64,000 bases of DNA. Origin: Arthrinium phaeospermum (taxonomy: Eukaryota > Ascomycota > Sordariomycetes > Amphisphaeriales > Apiosporaceae). Positions within the stretch are counted from its first letter, which is position 1. Each line of letters begins with the position of its first letter. Under the pieces are notes generated by a model, which saw only the letters and a program-made list of their open reading frames with translations, ran no database searches and had not been told where the DNA came from. A program made the position numbers and the translations under genes. The DNA lies in assembly GCA_006503535.1 (NCBI GenBank), contig QYRS01000014.1, forward strand, positions 806,001-870,000, read 5' to 3'. Shown piece after piece: positions 10,753 to 20,849 of the stretch.

Positions 10753-12856
10753 CTCGTCGTCTTGTTACTGTTTGGAAAGGGCGGGAGTATAGAGAGAATC
10801 TGTGGCGTAGCTTGCCGCAAACCTATTTCGGCTCCCAGTAGTCTATCTCGCCCCTTTTATAGACCTAGAGTCGTTCTGGCATTCGATCGCCATGGAACCG
10901 AGTCCTGGCCTCCATCTCGAGGTCGATGCAGTCCCATTCCTCGATTTTTTGAGCTGTCAGTTTCTTCAGCTACCTCTACACGTCTTTAAATTGCCAGTAG
11001 AGTGTTCACGTCGTATCTGTTGGTTCTTCTCCATGCACCCGTCCCAGTGTGGGGGACTTGTCGCACTTTTGGAGACGCAACGCAACGCTGCATGCACTTG
11101 CACGCCTCACCGAACCATCACTTCGGGTTTATGACTTTGACTTACCACTGGATGGGTAGCAATATGCGCCTTTAGATACGGGGCGTACATGTGCCGGGTA
11201 ACCATCCTTGTCTGATGTCGCAATTGCCACCCCATGGCAGCCCACCATGGGCGACCCGCGTTTTACTCGAAATTGCGCAGTGTTTATTCCCGGCAGGCAA
11301 GATAGACTCCCGAAATAGTATGCAGAACGATTGAACAGAATACGGGGACTTGCTGGGCACGTGGCCATTACCTTGGTAAAACCTGACAGGGCAAGCCAGA
11401 CTTTGCTTTTTCGTGCTACGGCGATTTATGATATCTCTGTTTGGGAAGCCATTGTTATCGAATACAGCCAAGGATGACCAATCGCCCTGTCCTGTGTGTC
11501 TTCAACCAATTTGTCGGAGTCGGGGGATTGGCAGAACGTAGCATCGAAGGGGCCTATCGATGGGCAAGTGCACCCGCTTCCCCTCAATTCTCGTCCGGGA
11601 ACCTGTCAGTACCCGCTCGGCATGGGTAAATCTAACCCAGGATCCGGGTTCTTGGTATCAAAAGGGGGGATTAATGCGAGATATTATAGTTGCAGCTCAT
11701 TTCTGCGATCAAAGTGCAGAAACGCCTGCACGAACCCAGCATCAGCGCTGGCGGCCCAACGGACTACACTCGCGGGGACTTGGGAGCCTGACCACGGGCT
11801 GACTCGTCACAAAGACTGGCCTGCACATACATGCAAGTCTCGACCCCGCCTTTCCGTTTTGGCGGGTTAGCCTGGGTCGCATCGTCTGCAGAAGCGGGAC
11901 GGGCGTGCATGAGAGCCTTATCTCGCCCGAATCGCGAGTATTGCCCAGAGAAGACATGACAAGAGAAAAAAGAAAACAAGATGACAGTCTAATAATGGCA
12001 TTCACCCCCCTTCCGAGACATTTGACAGATAGCTTATATTATCTGTCAGAAAACACGCTGGTCCAATGATTTCGGATCCCGCATCCGATTGTTCGCCCAA
12101 TGATTGCTAATATTCATCGGAAGCGGGCTTTTCGGTGAACCAATCTCTCTGGCAGATTTGATCATCGCCGCATGAGATATCGGAGCGGTTTGCAGCGCTT
12201 GTCATCGGCTTCGGGTCCAACCCGACATCTGCATTTGATCGCCTTTGCGTTGGGGGGACTGGAGGCGAGATCGGAATCGGGGCGGCAGTCCATGCTGTAT
12301 CCGGGGTACATGTGTGGTGCCCGGGTGGCGTTTACGCATCACGCTTGCGGCCGACTCGAATCACCTGACTTGTGTAGCCGGTCCAGACGTCGAATCAACC
12401 TTTCACACTCGCTGATGGCGTTTGAACGATTCTACTGGGCTCATTGGGAGTGTACCGCGAAAGACTACCCTAGAAGCAATGTTCCTCAAGAATTACCCAT
12501 CTAGTGCTGACTCGGGATTTCGCGAAGATCGCTGGCGTCCCTAATGACTATGCAAGAACTGCCAGAGGCTGTTTCTTATCAGTAACAAACCAACTAGCTT
12601 CTCATAAGCAAACTCGTTACTCACAAAGGCCGTAGATTGCCACTCTCATCCTGGTAAAAGGGGCCACTCGGACGGGATGGACCGAAAATGTTCCGACATG
12701 GCGGGCCCACCAGAGCGGTACTCGTTGCGAGTCATGATCCCCGCAGAGATAGGGCTTATTTTTTATTATCGCGAGTCACTGATTTCCTGTATTTTGTCCC
12801 AGCTCGTCTGTTTTGAAACAGTGGGTAAAAACGAGATTCTTCAAACCCGACTCAAG
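10753..12856. other. long intergenic region without a recognisable gene
   Basis: About 2.1 kb. Open frames here (for example 12172-12504 on the plus strand) show no motif or consistent codon bias. A perfect 9-bp inverted repeat with inner GATA/TATC lies at 12023-12048. Part of 11980-12100 weakly resembles 8310-8520, so an old dispersed element is possible. Confidence 0.4.
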
Positions 12857-15293
12857 ATGGGTTTACAGGAACTGCCACACGAGCTTCTCGCCAGGGTCGC
12901 CGATGGGGTGAGATCTCCGCCTTTTTCTTCCTAGCTCTTCGGTTGCAGGGGCCAAGATGGCTAACACTTATTCCTAGTTGACGACCCAAAGAGACTTGGC
13001 CAGCTTCGGCTTGGTCTCGAAACGGTTCCACGCCGCGGGGTTGCCTGCTCTTTACAGATCCATTACCCTCACGGGCTGCACTGCCAGAGAGATCGGCACG
13101 GCGCGCGAAAAGGGGAACCTGGGCCACACCCGGTCTCTGACGTTCAAGGCGGGGCGGGGCGACGGCTGTTTTCATGCAGCCTTGCCGTTCAATAAGAACA
13201 AAGCCAAGGCCCTCGAGGATGGCATATCCGACAACGTGCTTCCGGTTATCGTGGCGTGTCCGGACGGGAAATTGCTCGAGTTCACGTGAGTGGTGCCCGG
13301 ATGACGAAAGCAAAGCCCCGTCGCTACGAATCCATCGTGGGAGAAACTAATTCTCGGCAGGTGGGACTCGATGGCATGCGTGCCAGTCGCAATACTCGGC
13401 AAGGGCGGCCATTTGAACACCCACCAGAAGAACCTCAAATCCATCCGGCTCTTCACGAATCCCCAGTGCAACAGGACGAAGCACGGGGCCACGTTTGACG
13501 GCCTCGACCTGCAAGCCTTTGCCAACCTGAAACAGCTTTCGTGGACGGGCATAATTGGAGATGACGTGTACCGTCTGAGCGATGCGCTGGCTGGCGTAGC
13601 TCGCCAACTCGAGATGCTGGATCTCGATTTCTCCTCTTACAATCTGCCGCGGGCTCCGAGAAACCCCGACCTGGATGAGGATGATTCTGACGATGAATCT
13701 GAATACCACTCCCTCTTGTCCAAGCTGTTCAGGCTGCAGCGGCCGGTGCCGTTGTCGCTCCCCGCCCTCCGCGACCTCCGACTGTGCGAAGTCGACTTTC
13801 AGGCTTCTCGCGACTTGGAGGGGCTGCTGGGCTCCGTCGACTTTGCCCGCCTCGAACGCATCGAGCTCCGGTCGTGCCCCAACAGCGATCTGCTCCTGGA
13901 CCACCTGGCCGCCTCCTCATCCTCCTCACCGCGCCTGCTCGCGAATCTGCGGTCCTTCGCGCTGCAAATGCGCGACGTCGCACTTTCCACAGGCGTCGTC
14001 CCCTTCCTGCAGAGCTTCGAAGGGCTGCGAGACCTGTCCCTCGCCATGCCGAGGACCGGGGACGCGACGGCGGAGATATGGCGCGCCGTCGCCGCGCACC
14101 ACCGCCAGACGCTGCGGCGCTTTGTCTACCACCAGCGGTCCAAGGACGGGGAGGCCGGCGAGGCGCCGGGGAGATGGAAGCCGTGGGATCAGCCCGACCT
14201 CTGTTTGAGCCGGTCCGACTTAGGGAAGGGATCGGGAGGGAATCCGCTTGGAAGACTGGATCTCCAGTGTCTCGGTCTCGGATGCTCGCCGAAATGGATG
14301 GTGAGTCTTTGTTTCCCGACCGACGCTAACCACGGCTGAATTGACTGACACGCCCCAATGTTACAGAAACGGATCATTGCGCCTTTCTGCAAGAAGTCTT
14401 CGCTTCAGCTCCTGCATATGAGACGCTCGGGACCCGAATTTGCGCGGATGGCGCAGATCTGGAAGGATGCACGCTCCGACAAGAGAGGACCGCCATCCAA
14501 GCGCCAGGAGCAAACCCCGTTGGATCTTGGCGGCTCTGAATCCGATTGGGAGTTTGACGACGGCCAATCTGACAGATACAGCGATGGCGAGGAACACGCA
14601 GGCCACTCTCGCAGGGGATCGGACTGTGCCCGGTCTGACGACGGAATTGGGCGAAACGGATCTTTTGCCGCGGCAGATCCCGGCCCTTCTGTGATGCCGG
14701 TCTGCTCCTTGCCGGATCCATTCGCCACAAGCAGGCCGAGCGGATCTTTGGCTGCGGCAGATTTCGTTCCCTCTATGGAAGCGGTTTGTCTCATGCCGGA
14801 GCCATTCGGTTTCAGCAGGCCGCCGCCGCCGCCGCCCGGTCATTCCCCTTGGAACTATGGAGCAACGGCCAATGATATCTGGAAGCATGATTTGGCCGAA
14901 TCGGAGCCGTTGGTGGACCTATACGATCGCCCCGGGAAGCTGGGGCAGATCCGTGCCGACTACGTCCGGTTCCAAGAGGACCTGCACAAGTTCCTGCAGT
15001 GGGTGTTTGGGCCGCAGGGCGTCCGCTCCCTCCGCCTCTTTCTCTATGGCGACTTCTCCTTCGACGGGCGGTTCAAGGACCACTGCAAGGTAATTTGCCG
15101 GAACGAGATCCCGGAAGAAGAAGAAGAAGAACAAGATGGGGATGGTGGCCGGGAAACAGAGCCCCGACTGTATTATCGGGAAGTGACCAAGGAGGATCGG
15201 GAGCTTCTGAACTTGCTGGAAGAGGAACATGACTTTGTCACGGCATGCCCTGTCGACACTCTTTTTGGTACACAGAAACCCAAACGCTTCTAA
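12857..15293 (+). CDS. F-box-like protein, paralogue A
   Basis: Four exons, 12857-12907, 12978-13285, 13361-14300 and 14367-15293, give 741 residues. The N-terminus GLQELPHELLARVADG plus LASFGLVSKRFHAAGLPALY is an F-box-like motif. A long leucine-rich region follows (LKQLSWTGI, LEMLDLDFS, LRDLRLCEV, LERIELRSC), which would fit an LRR-like solenoid. The C-terminal domain (HMRRSG..., then KFLQWVFGPQGVRSLRLFLYGDFS) is shared with the minus-strand gene at 20850-22875. Both genes have the same four-exon design, including a 51-nt first exon. This copy carries an extra acidic, repeat-bearing insert of about 140 residues. F-box proteins usually recruit substrates to SCF ubiquitin ligases; the target is unknown. 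Confidence 0.75.
14658..14825 (+). repeat. internal 84-bp tandem duplication in F-box paralogue A
   Basis: Two in-frame 84-bp units (14658-14741, 14742-14825) encode diverged 28-residue copies, GSFAAADPGPSVMPV... and GSLAAADFVPSMEAV.... They lie in the insert that the other paralogue lacks. Confidence 0.75.
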
Positions 15294-15509
15294 GAGATAA
15301 GGCGCGGGTTGGGGGAAAAGTAGTTCAATAAACGAGTGACAGAGTTCAAGTGAAGAGATATAGCTGAGTAATTGTTACCCCTTTTCTCATCGCAAACAAA
15401 AACCGACCCCGATCCAATGGACTTTCCTCGTTCCAATGCCATCGATATCCAGCTTTTCCGCACGTCGAGCACCCCTCTAATCCCTGTCAATCTCCATTTC
15501 GATCTGATC

Positions 15510-16217
15510 CTAGGTAACACTGAGGCCCTTCAATCTTTCGAGCGTGGCTCGCATATCGTTTAGTATCAATGAGCACTCTTCAGCGTCGTGTCGACGTGGC
15601 TGCGGCCCGTTTCGAAAGTCCCAGATCAACGAGGCATCGGGGCTGGCGTCGAGAGTCGCGTTCGCCAACCGGTCGGCGTCTCGGTTTTGCTCGCGGCGGA
15701 CGTGCCAGAACAGGACTTCGATGCCCTTCGTCGTTTCCAGATGGCGGATGCAGGCGGAAAGTTGTTCGAACAAGTCTCGGTTTGCGACCGGTAGTCCTCG
15801 CGCCGTCGTGAATCCGTTGCAGAACCAGCGGAAGATCCACCGGGTCATGCTGGATACCAGATAGTCCGAGTCGGTCTTGAGGACGACCCGCTTTAGGGGG
15901 TAATTGTCGGGCACGACGGGCGATTCCCGCGCGGGGGCGACGACGTCGCGGACCGTCTGGAGGGCGCGCAGGGCCGCGCACAGCTCCGCCCGCTGGGATG
16001 TTGCGTCGGCTTCGGGCAGGATCTCGGACTTGTTCCACTGGCGATCTCTCCGAAAAAAGACGCCGAGGGCAGCTCGGGCGCTAGGTTGGCCGTTGTTGCG
16101 GCAGGCGCCGTCGACCGCCACGACGATGGAGTAGTAGGGGTCGTCGGCCATGGATTCCGCGTTATAGTAGGTCACAGCCCTCCCCAGCTGTTTCTCCGGA
16201 TCATATCGAGCAGCCAT
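15510..16217 (-). CDS. RNase H1-like protein
   Basis: Single frame of 235 residues. An RNase H fold runs from about residue 30 to 190: VAVDGACRNNG (D36), SQRAELCAALRAL (E78), VVLKTDSDYLV (D116) and HVRREQNRDADRLAN (D182). These four acidic residues match the catalytic set of type 1 RNase H, which cuts RNA in RNA-DNA hybrids. There is no hybrid-binding domain and no clear mitochondrial leader, so it is the stand-alone form common in sordariomycetes. It lies tail to tail with F-box paralogue A (216 bp apart) and head to head with the first SET gene. The spare C-terminal 45 residues have no motif. Confidence 0.85.
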   Translation of the reverse strand: MAARYDPEKQLGRAVTYYNAESMADDPYYSIVVAVDGACRNNGQPSARAALGVFFRRDRQWNKSEILPEADATSQRAELCAALRALQTVRDVVAPARESPVVPDNYPLKRVVLKTDSDYLVSSMTRWIFRWFCNGFTTARGLPVANRDLFEQLSACIRHLETTKGIEVLFWHVRREQNRDADRLANATLDASPDASLIWDFRNGPQPRRHDAEECSLILNDMRATLERLKGLSVT

Positions 16218-17012
16218 GATTGGGGTTTTCTTAGGTGAGTTTGCCCTTGACGACTGGTGTCAATTGAGTTGCAAAATCTCGAGGAAGTGGTAGGGTTGGT
16301 AGGAAATATTTTCTGCAAACGGAAACGAGTGTTTAGACATGGGTCGGGACGCCTGTGTAACGTTTCTTCAGCAAACGTCGCTGGATAGATTTCAGGGCCA
16401 GTCACGTGCGAAATTGTGTTTACGTTTTCACCAAGTAGTCGTTTTAGCGCCAGTTCAATCAAAAGCTGATGTTGCCTCCTTCAGGGGCGATTTAAGTCAG
16501 ATGCTGACTTTCAAGAACAGTGTGCTCTCCAATATCAATATGTATGACCGAAACGAGTGACTAGCCAGAAGATTATCTTATCAATGCATGATCTTAAGAA
16601 AACTATGCCGTTGGTTACAAACTGCTTGATGATCGCTCCTGATGTTTTCATTGTTGGAACATATCAAAGGGAGAGAGATACGAAGCAGTATTGTTCTTCT
16701 TTATGGCCCGTTAATCACAATGGTCTTGTCTAGGTAGTCTTAGTTACGACTCAAACCCTTTGGGCTCAATGCCGAGACCGGTCAAAATCCAGTTAGCGAA
16801 ACAGTTGTGAGAAGGGGCTGTTTATAAGAAGAAAAGCACCCTGTCATCCATTTTGACCAAGGCAGGCATTGGCTTGAACAGCTTCTGACCAGAGAAAGAG
16901 AAAGGTAAGCAAACGAGCCGGTAACCCTTTTACTCTACTACAACTCGATCGTTTGGCTCTGTGCTGGGTAAAGTATTACCTAGAGACTTGTGTAAGCGAA
17001 CAGCTAGAGACA
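16218..17012. other. bidirectional intergenic region, RNase H / SET gene
   Basis: Shared upstream region of divergent genes. From about 16640 rightward it is recognisably similar to the region upstream of the second SET gene (18580-18910), including TTTTCATTGTTG, TCACAATGG(T/C)CTTGT(C/T)TAGGTA and TATAAGAA, so the promoter was duplicated with the gene. Confidence 0.6.
16823..16830 (+). promoter_or_regulatory. TATA-like box of SET gene 1, followed by a likely 5' UTR intron donor
   Basis: TATAAGAA lies about 185 bp before the preferred ATG at 17013. A GTAAGC donor at 16905 suggests a 5' UTR intron. The same arrangement (TATAAGAA at 18832, GTAAGA at 18907) precedes the second SET gene. Confidence 0.55.
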
Positions 17013-18110
17013 ATGAACAACCCTAGGGCTCCCATTAACCCCCATCCGATCGGCCTCAAGAGGCGATTTGAGTACAGGCTCGCGAATCGGAAGAAGAAGT
17101 TGGTGGGCAGAAATACTGGAGCCAACTCGGAGAAGCCGATATTTGTCACGGACCACGTTATCTCACGGGGTAGGTGGCCCGGATATCGAATGTACCGGCC
17201 CCCGCCGCCTCCTCGGCCTGCGCCCCTCCAAGCCGACGGAAGTGCGCCCCGGCGGTCGGCGCGCGTCGCCGCGCAAGCAGTCGGTGCGCCCGCGGCGGCG
17301 GTGGCTCAGGCGGGCCATGCGGCGGCCCAAGCACAGGTAGCCCAGGCGGCGCAGGGCCAAGCCGCCCAGGCGCAGGTGTTTGCGGCGGGCCAGCAGCAGG
17401 CGGCCCAGATGCAGGCGGCCCAGGCGGCCCTGGTGCCGGTCCCAGCGGGCCCCGTACTCCCCAGCCCGTCCGCGCTCGACATCCAGGCCGTGCTCAGCTA
17501 CAACATAGACGGGTTCACCTGCGAAATCTGCCAGCTGTTCCCCGACCAGTGCGACGGGGAGGCGTGCTACGCCGAGTTCCTGCGCACCGAGGCCCGAGAC
17601 GCCGCGCGGAGCGTCGAGGTGCGCCAGACCCTCGGCCCCATGGGCTTCGGCCTGTACGTGAAGCCGGGCTACACGCTGGACCCCGGCGAGTGCCTGGGCG
17701 AGTACCTGGGCGAGCTGGTCCCGGCGTCGGGCCGCGGCAGCGGCATCGCCGACCCGTCCTACACGTTCAACCTGGGCGGCGGCGGCGGGAGTAGTCCGCC
17801 CAACAACAACGCGAAGAAGGCGGCGGCCAACAAGAACGCCGCCAACAACAACGCCAACAACAGGGACGCGGCGATTGCGCAGATCGACGCGCGCGTCCAC
17901 GGCAACTATACGCGCTTCGTCAACCACCACTGCCGGCCCAACGCCATCGCCCGTCACGTCGTCATCGGCCGCCGGCACATGGTCATCTTCCGGGCGCTCA
18001 GCCAGCTGCGCGCCGGGCAGCAGATCTTCGTCTCGTACGGCGCTGGCTACTTTCAGAATAGAATGTGCCTGTGCGACGCGGAGGCGGAGCCTCACAGGCC
18101 TGCAGGGTAA
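17013..18110 (+). CDS. SET-domain protein, copy 1
   Basis: 365 residues from the ATG at 17013. An upstream in-frame ATG at 16953 is less likely because it falls inside the probable 5' UTR intron and has no counterpart in copy 2. A basic N-terminus with FVTDHVISRGRWPGYRMYRP is followed by an Ala/Gln-rich repeat stretch and a small cysteine cluster (CEICQLFPDQC). The SET domain follows: GFGLYVKPGYTL near residue 211, CLGEYLGEL, RFVNHHCRPNA near 302 (the cofactor-binding NHxC core), FVSYGAGYF near 339, and a CLC tail. A Gly/Asn-rich loop interrupts the domain. Such proteins may be lysine methyltransferases; the substrate is unknown. The frame stops at 18110, but a GT donor at 18107 and acceptor at 18163 would give an alternative end at 18170 (two extra residues). 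Confidence 0.8.
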   Translation: MNNPRAPINPHPIGLKRRFEYRLANRKKKLVGRNTGANSEKPIFVTDHVISRGRWPGYRMYRPPPPPRPAPLQADGSAPRRSARVAAQAVGAPAAAVAQAGHAAAQAQVAQAAQGQAAQAQVFAAGQQQAAQMQAAQAALVPVPAGPVLPSPSALDIQAVLSYNIDGFTCEICQLFPDQCDGEACYAEFLRTEARDAARSVEVRQTLGPMGFGLYVKPGYTLDPGECLGEYLGELVPASGRGSGIADPSYTFNLGGGGGSSPPNNNAKKAAANKNAANNNANNRDAAIAQIDARVHGNYTRFVNHHCRPNAIARHVVIGRRHMVIFRALSQLRAGQQIFVSYGAGYFQNRMCLCDAEAEPHRPAG

Positions 18111-18170
18111 GTCAGGGCCTCTTCGTATAGAGTATAGCGTGACTGTTTTGTCTTGTTTTATAGTGTTTAG

Positions 18171-19041
18171 TTGGTAATAAAAGAAAGAATAGTAATATAT
18201 TATATAAGATCGTTATGGTCTCATGGGCCGGGTCTGTGAATGCACTCGTTACCCTGACAGCTTTCCCCTCTGTATGTCCCCTGGAAAGCGAAAGCTCTCG
18301 TCCCACGAAAACACTTTATATTGTACTAAAAGGAAGCTTCTTAGCTGCTGCCAGTCTTGTCCTGTTCTTTGGTGTCAGGCAACGTATCCACGTCTCGTAG
18401 ACCTATTCCTTGATGGCGAAAACGCTGCTCCCACCAGACTATGCCGTCCGGTCATAAGACAACTTACATTTATGTTTCCTGACGAGTCTCGATGGCATTT
18501 ATCTGAGCGGTATTTGCGTTGGTGATACGTTGGCTGCTTCATGGTTTCCTGTATCCTAGGACTTGGCAGACATGGTGATTTATTGCAGCGCTTGTTTTCA
18601 TTGTTGAATTAGTCAAAGGGCGAGGGAGAAGTGCGACTAGGTTCCTTTATCTCCAGACTATAAGCCCCATTGACCAAAGCATGGCTTGCTATTCACAATG
18701 GCCTTGTTTAGGTAAACCCCACTCACCACATTGTGATACATGTGAGTTACAACACAATCCATTGTCTGTCGAGGCATTGTCGACGATGCTCAAAGTGATA
18801 GTTTGAGGAGCAGCGGCGAGTAGGGGTTCGCTATAAGAAGGACCAATCTCTCCGTAATATTCTTCAAACCAGGCATCAGCTTTGACAATTCGAAAGCATC
18901 GAACAGGTAAGAAGTAGACACACGAATTGATACCCCTTTTTCGCAGCTACGACATAGGCACTCGGTTTGGTTCCAGGTATCTTACTGCCCAGACGCAAAG
19001 GGACACTGTGTATAAAGTGTGTACAAGAAACCATCGAAACA
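18171..19041. other. intergenic between the two SET copies
   Basis: Contains the 3' region of copy 1 and the duplicated promoter of copy 2, with TATAAGAA at 18832-18839 and a probable 5' UTR intron starting at 18907. No other gene was found. Confidence 0.55.
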
Positions 19042-20479
19042 ATGGCAGGACCTCCTAAAGCCCCCGGCAAAAGCTCCTCGGCCAAACGGCCCTCGACTGG
19101 ACAGCCTCCCGGACAGCCCGCAGCCAAACGGCCCGCGCCCAAGCAGCCCGCGTCCAAGCAGCCCGCGCCCAAGCAGCCCTCGTCCAAGCAGCCCTCGTCC
19201 AAGCAGCCCTCGTCCAAGCAGCCCTCGCCTGGACTGCCTTGGCCCGTACCCCTACTGCCCACGGGTGCAGCCGTACTGCCCACGGCCTTGCATCCTAAGC
19301 CCGTACAAGCCCCAGCCGTACAGCACCCGGCCGTACAGGCCCAGGCCGCGCAGCACCCGCCCGTACAATCCCCTCCCATACAGCCCGCACCTGTACATCC
19401 CGCGCCCCCCGCGCAGCCCCCGCCCGTAAAGGCCCCAGTTGTACAGTCTCCTCCCGTACAGTCCCCTCCCGTCCAATCCCCTCCCGTACAGACCCCTCCC
19501 GTACAGACCCCGCCTCCGCCCGTACAGTCCACGTCCGCACAGCCCGCTCCCGTCCAGCCGGAGGCGCCCGACAATGGAGAAGGAAGCAGCCGGCCCAAGA
19601 CCCCAGACCTCGACCGGACCTACTTCTGGTACAAGGACGCGCAGCGCCGGAACGTGAAGGTGGGCGCCGGTGACAAACAACCGCCCCGGTTCGTCACGGA
19701 GCACACCATCAAGCGGACGCGATGGCCGGCCAAGAAGCTGCGCCGGCCTACCCCGCCCGCGCCGCCGCCGCCGCCGCCCCCCGCCCCGGTCGTGGCCGTG
19801 CGACGATCGAGCCGGATCAAGGCGCAGCAGGAGAAGGCGGCGGCGGAGGAGGCCAGGAGGCAGGAGAAGGCGGCCGCCGTGGCCATACCGGATGATGATG
19901 ACGAGCCGCCGCCGCCTACCGAGGACGAGCTGGCCATTGCGGCCGTGCTGGGCAACGGCCTCGCGGAAGACGATGGAGACATGTGCCAAGTCTGCGGCCG
20001 TTGGCCCGAACGGTGCAGGGGGAGTATTGCTACAGGGAGTGGCGAAGAGTCTACGCCAAGGAGTCGGAGGGGAGCGTCGAGATCCGGGAGACCGGCGACG
20101 CCATGGGCCTCGGCCTCTACGTGCGGCCGGGCAAGACGCTCCCCACCCTGTTCTGCCTGGGCGAGTACCTCGGCGAGCTCGTCCCCTATGAGGGCCGGGG
20201 CAGCACCATCAAGGACACGACGTACGCCTTCGGGTGGGACGGCGTCATGCGGGTCGACGCGCGCGTCGCGGGCAACCACACCCGCTTCGTCAACCACCAC
20301 TGCCAGCCTAACGCCCGGTGCGACCCCGTCGTCGTCGGGGCCGGCGCGTCTTGCGCTTCCAGACGACCCGGCAGATCGGCTCCGACGAGCAGATCTTCAT
20401 CTCCTACGGCCCGGATTATTTCAGGGACATGGACTGCTTGTGCGACGCCCAGCCCGAGCCTCACAAGCCTCCTAGGTGA
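19042..20479 (+). pseudogene. SET-domain protein, copy 2, with two frameshifts
   Basis: Paralogue of the gene at 17013. It starts with a long Pro/Lys/Gln repeat region, then FVTEHTIKRTRWPAKKLRRP and a MCQVCGRWPERC cluster, as in copy 1. The frame is lost at a run of five G (20018-20022). The SET domain continues in the next frame as MGLGLYVRPGKTL, CLGEYLGELVP and RFVNHHCQPNA, and shifts again near 20340-20350, where the last part (FISYGPDYF, CLCDAQPEPH) lies in the third frame up to TGA at 20477-20479. Each break equals one missing base relative to copy 1. All SET motifs survive across the three frames, so this is either a very young pseudogene or two base-calling errors in GC-rich sequence. 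An unbroken open frame to 20475 exists but encodes nonsense after the first break. Confidence 0.7.
19141..19230 (+). repeat. 15-bp coding repeat, six units
   Basis: Six consecutive 15-bp units of AAGCAGCCCKCGYCC encode KQPAS/KQPSS pentapeptides in the N-terminal region of SET copy 2. A looser 15-bp periodicity coding for PPVQ(S/T) follows at about 19435-19515. Confidence 0.85.
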
Positions 20480-20849
20480 GCAATTCCTTTTTCGTATACT
20501 GTAGGGTAAGTGTTTTTGTTTTGTTTTTTGTTTTGCATTGTTTAGGTAAAGGAGCATATTTGGAAACTGCTCGATAGCGTTACTACAAGAAAGAAAGACA
20601 GATATATAAGCAGAAAGAGTTTCCATTACATCCTCCTGGGTTCAATATTAGATTTCAATAGTATCCTTACAAAGTGAACGTCCCTAATCGTCTCAGCCTA
20701 TGATAATCATGTTTGGCTTCGGAAGTCACAGGGCGCGATTCCAATTACGTGATCTGCGCTGTAGAGGATTACGCTAGTTGGAAGGAAATGTATCAGTGTA
20801 CATACTCACTTCGCCCCCGTCAAAAGACCTTTGCCGACTCGGTGCGCCG
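20480..20849. other. intergenic between convergent genes
   Basis: T-rich start resembling the 3' region of SET copy 1 (TTTTGTTTTG... then TTGTTTAG), then AT-rich DNA. No gene was recognised. Confidence 0.5.

Noticed and set aside
18876..19598. Minus-strand open frame rich in Gly/Cys/Thr repeats opposite SET copy 2
   Set aside because: It is the reverse reading of the Pro/Gln-rich codon repeats of the plus-strand gene; the plus frame has homologous sequence in copy 1.
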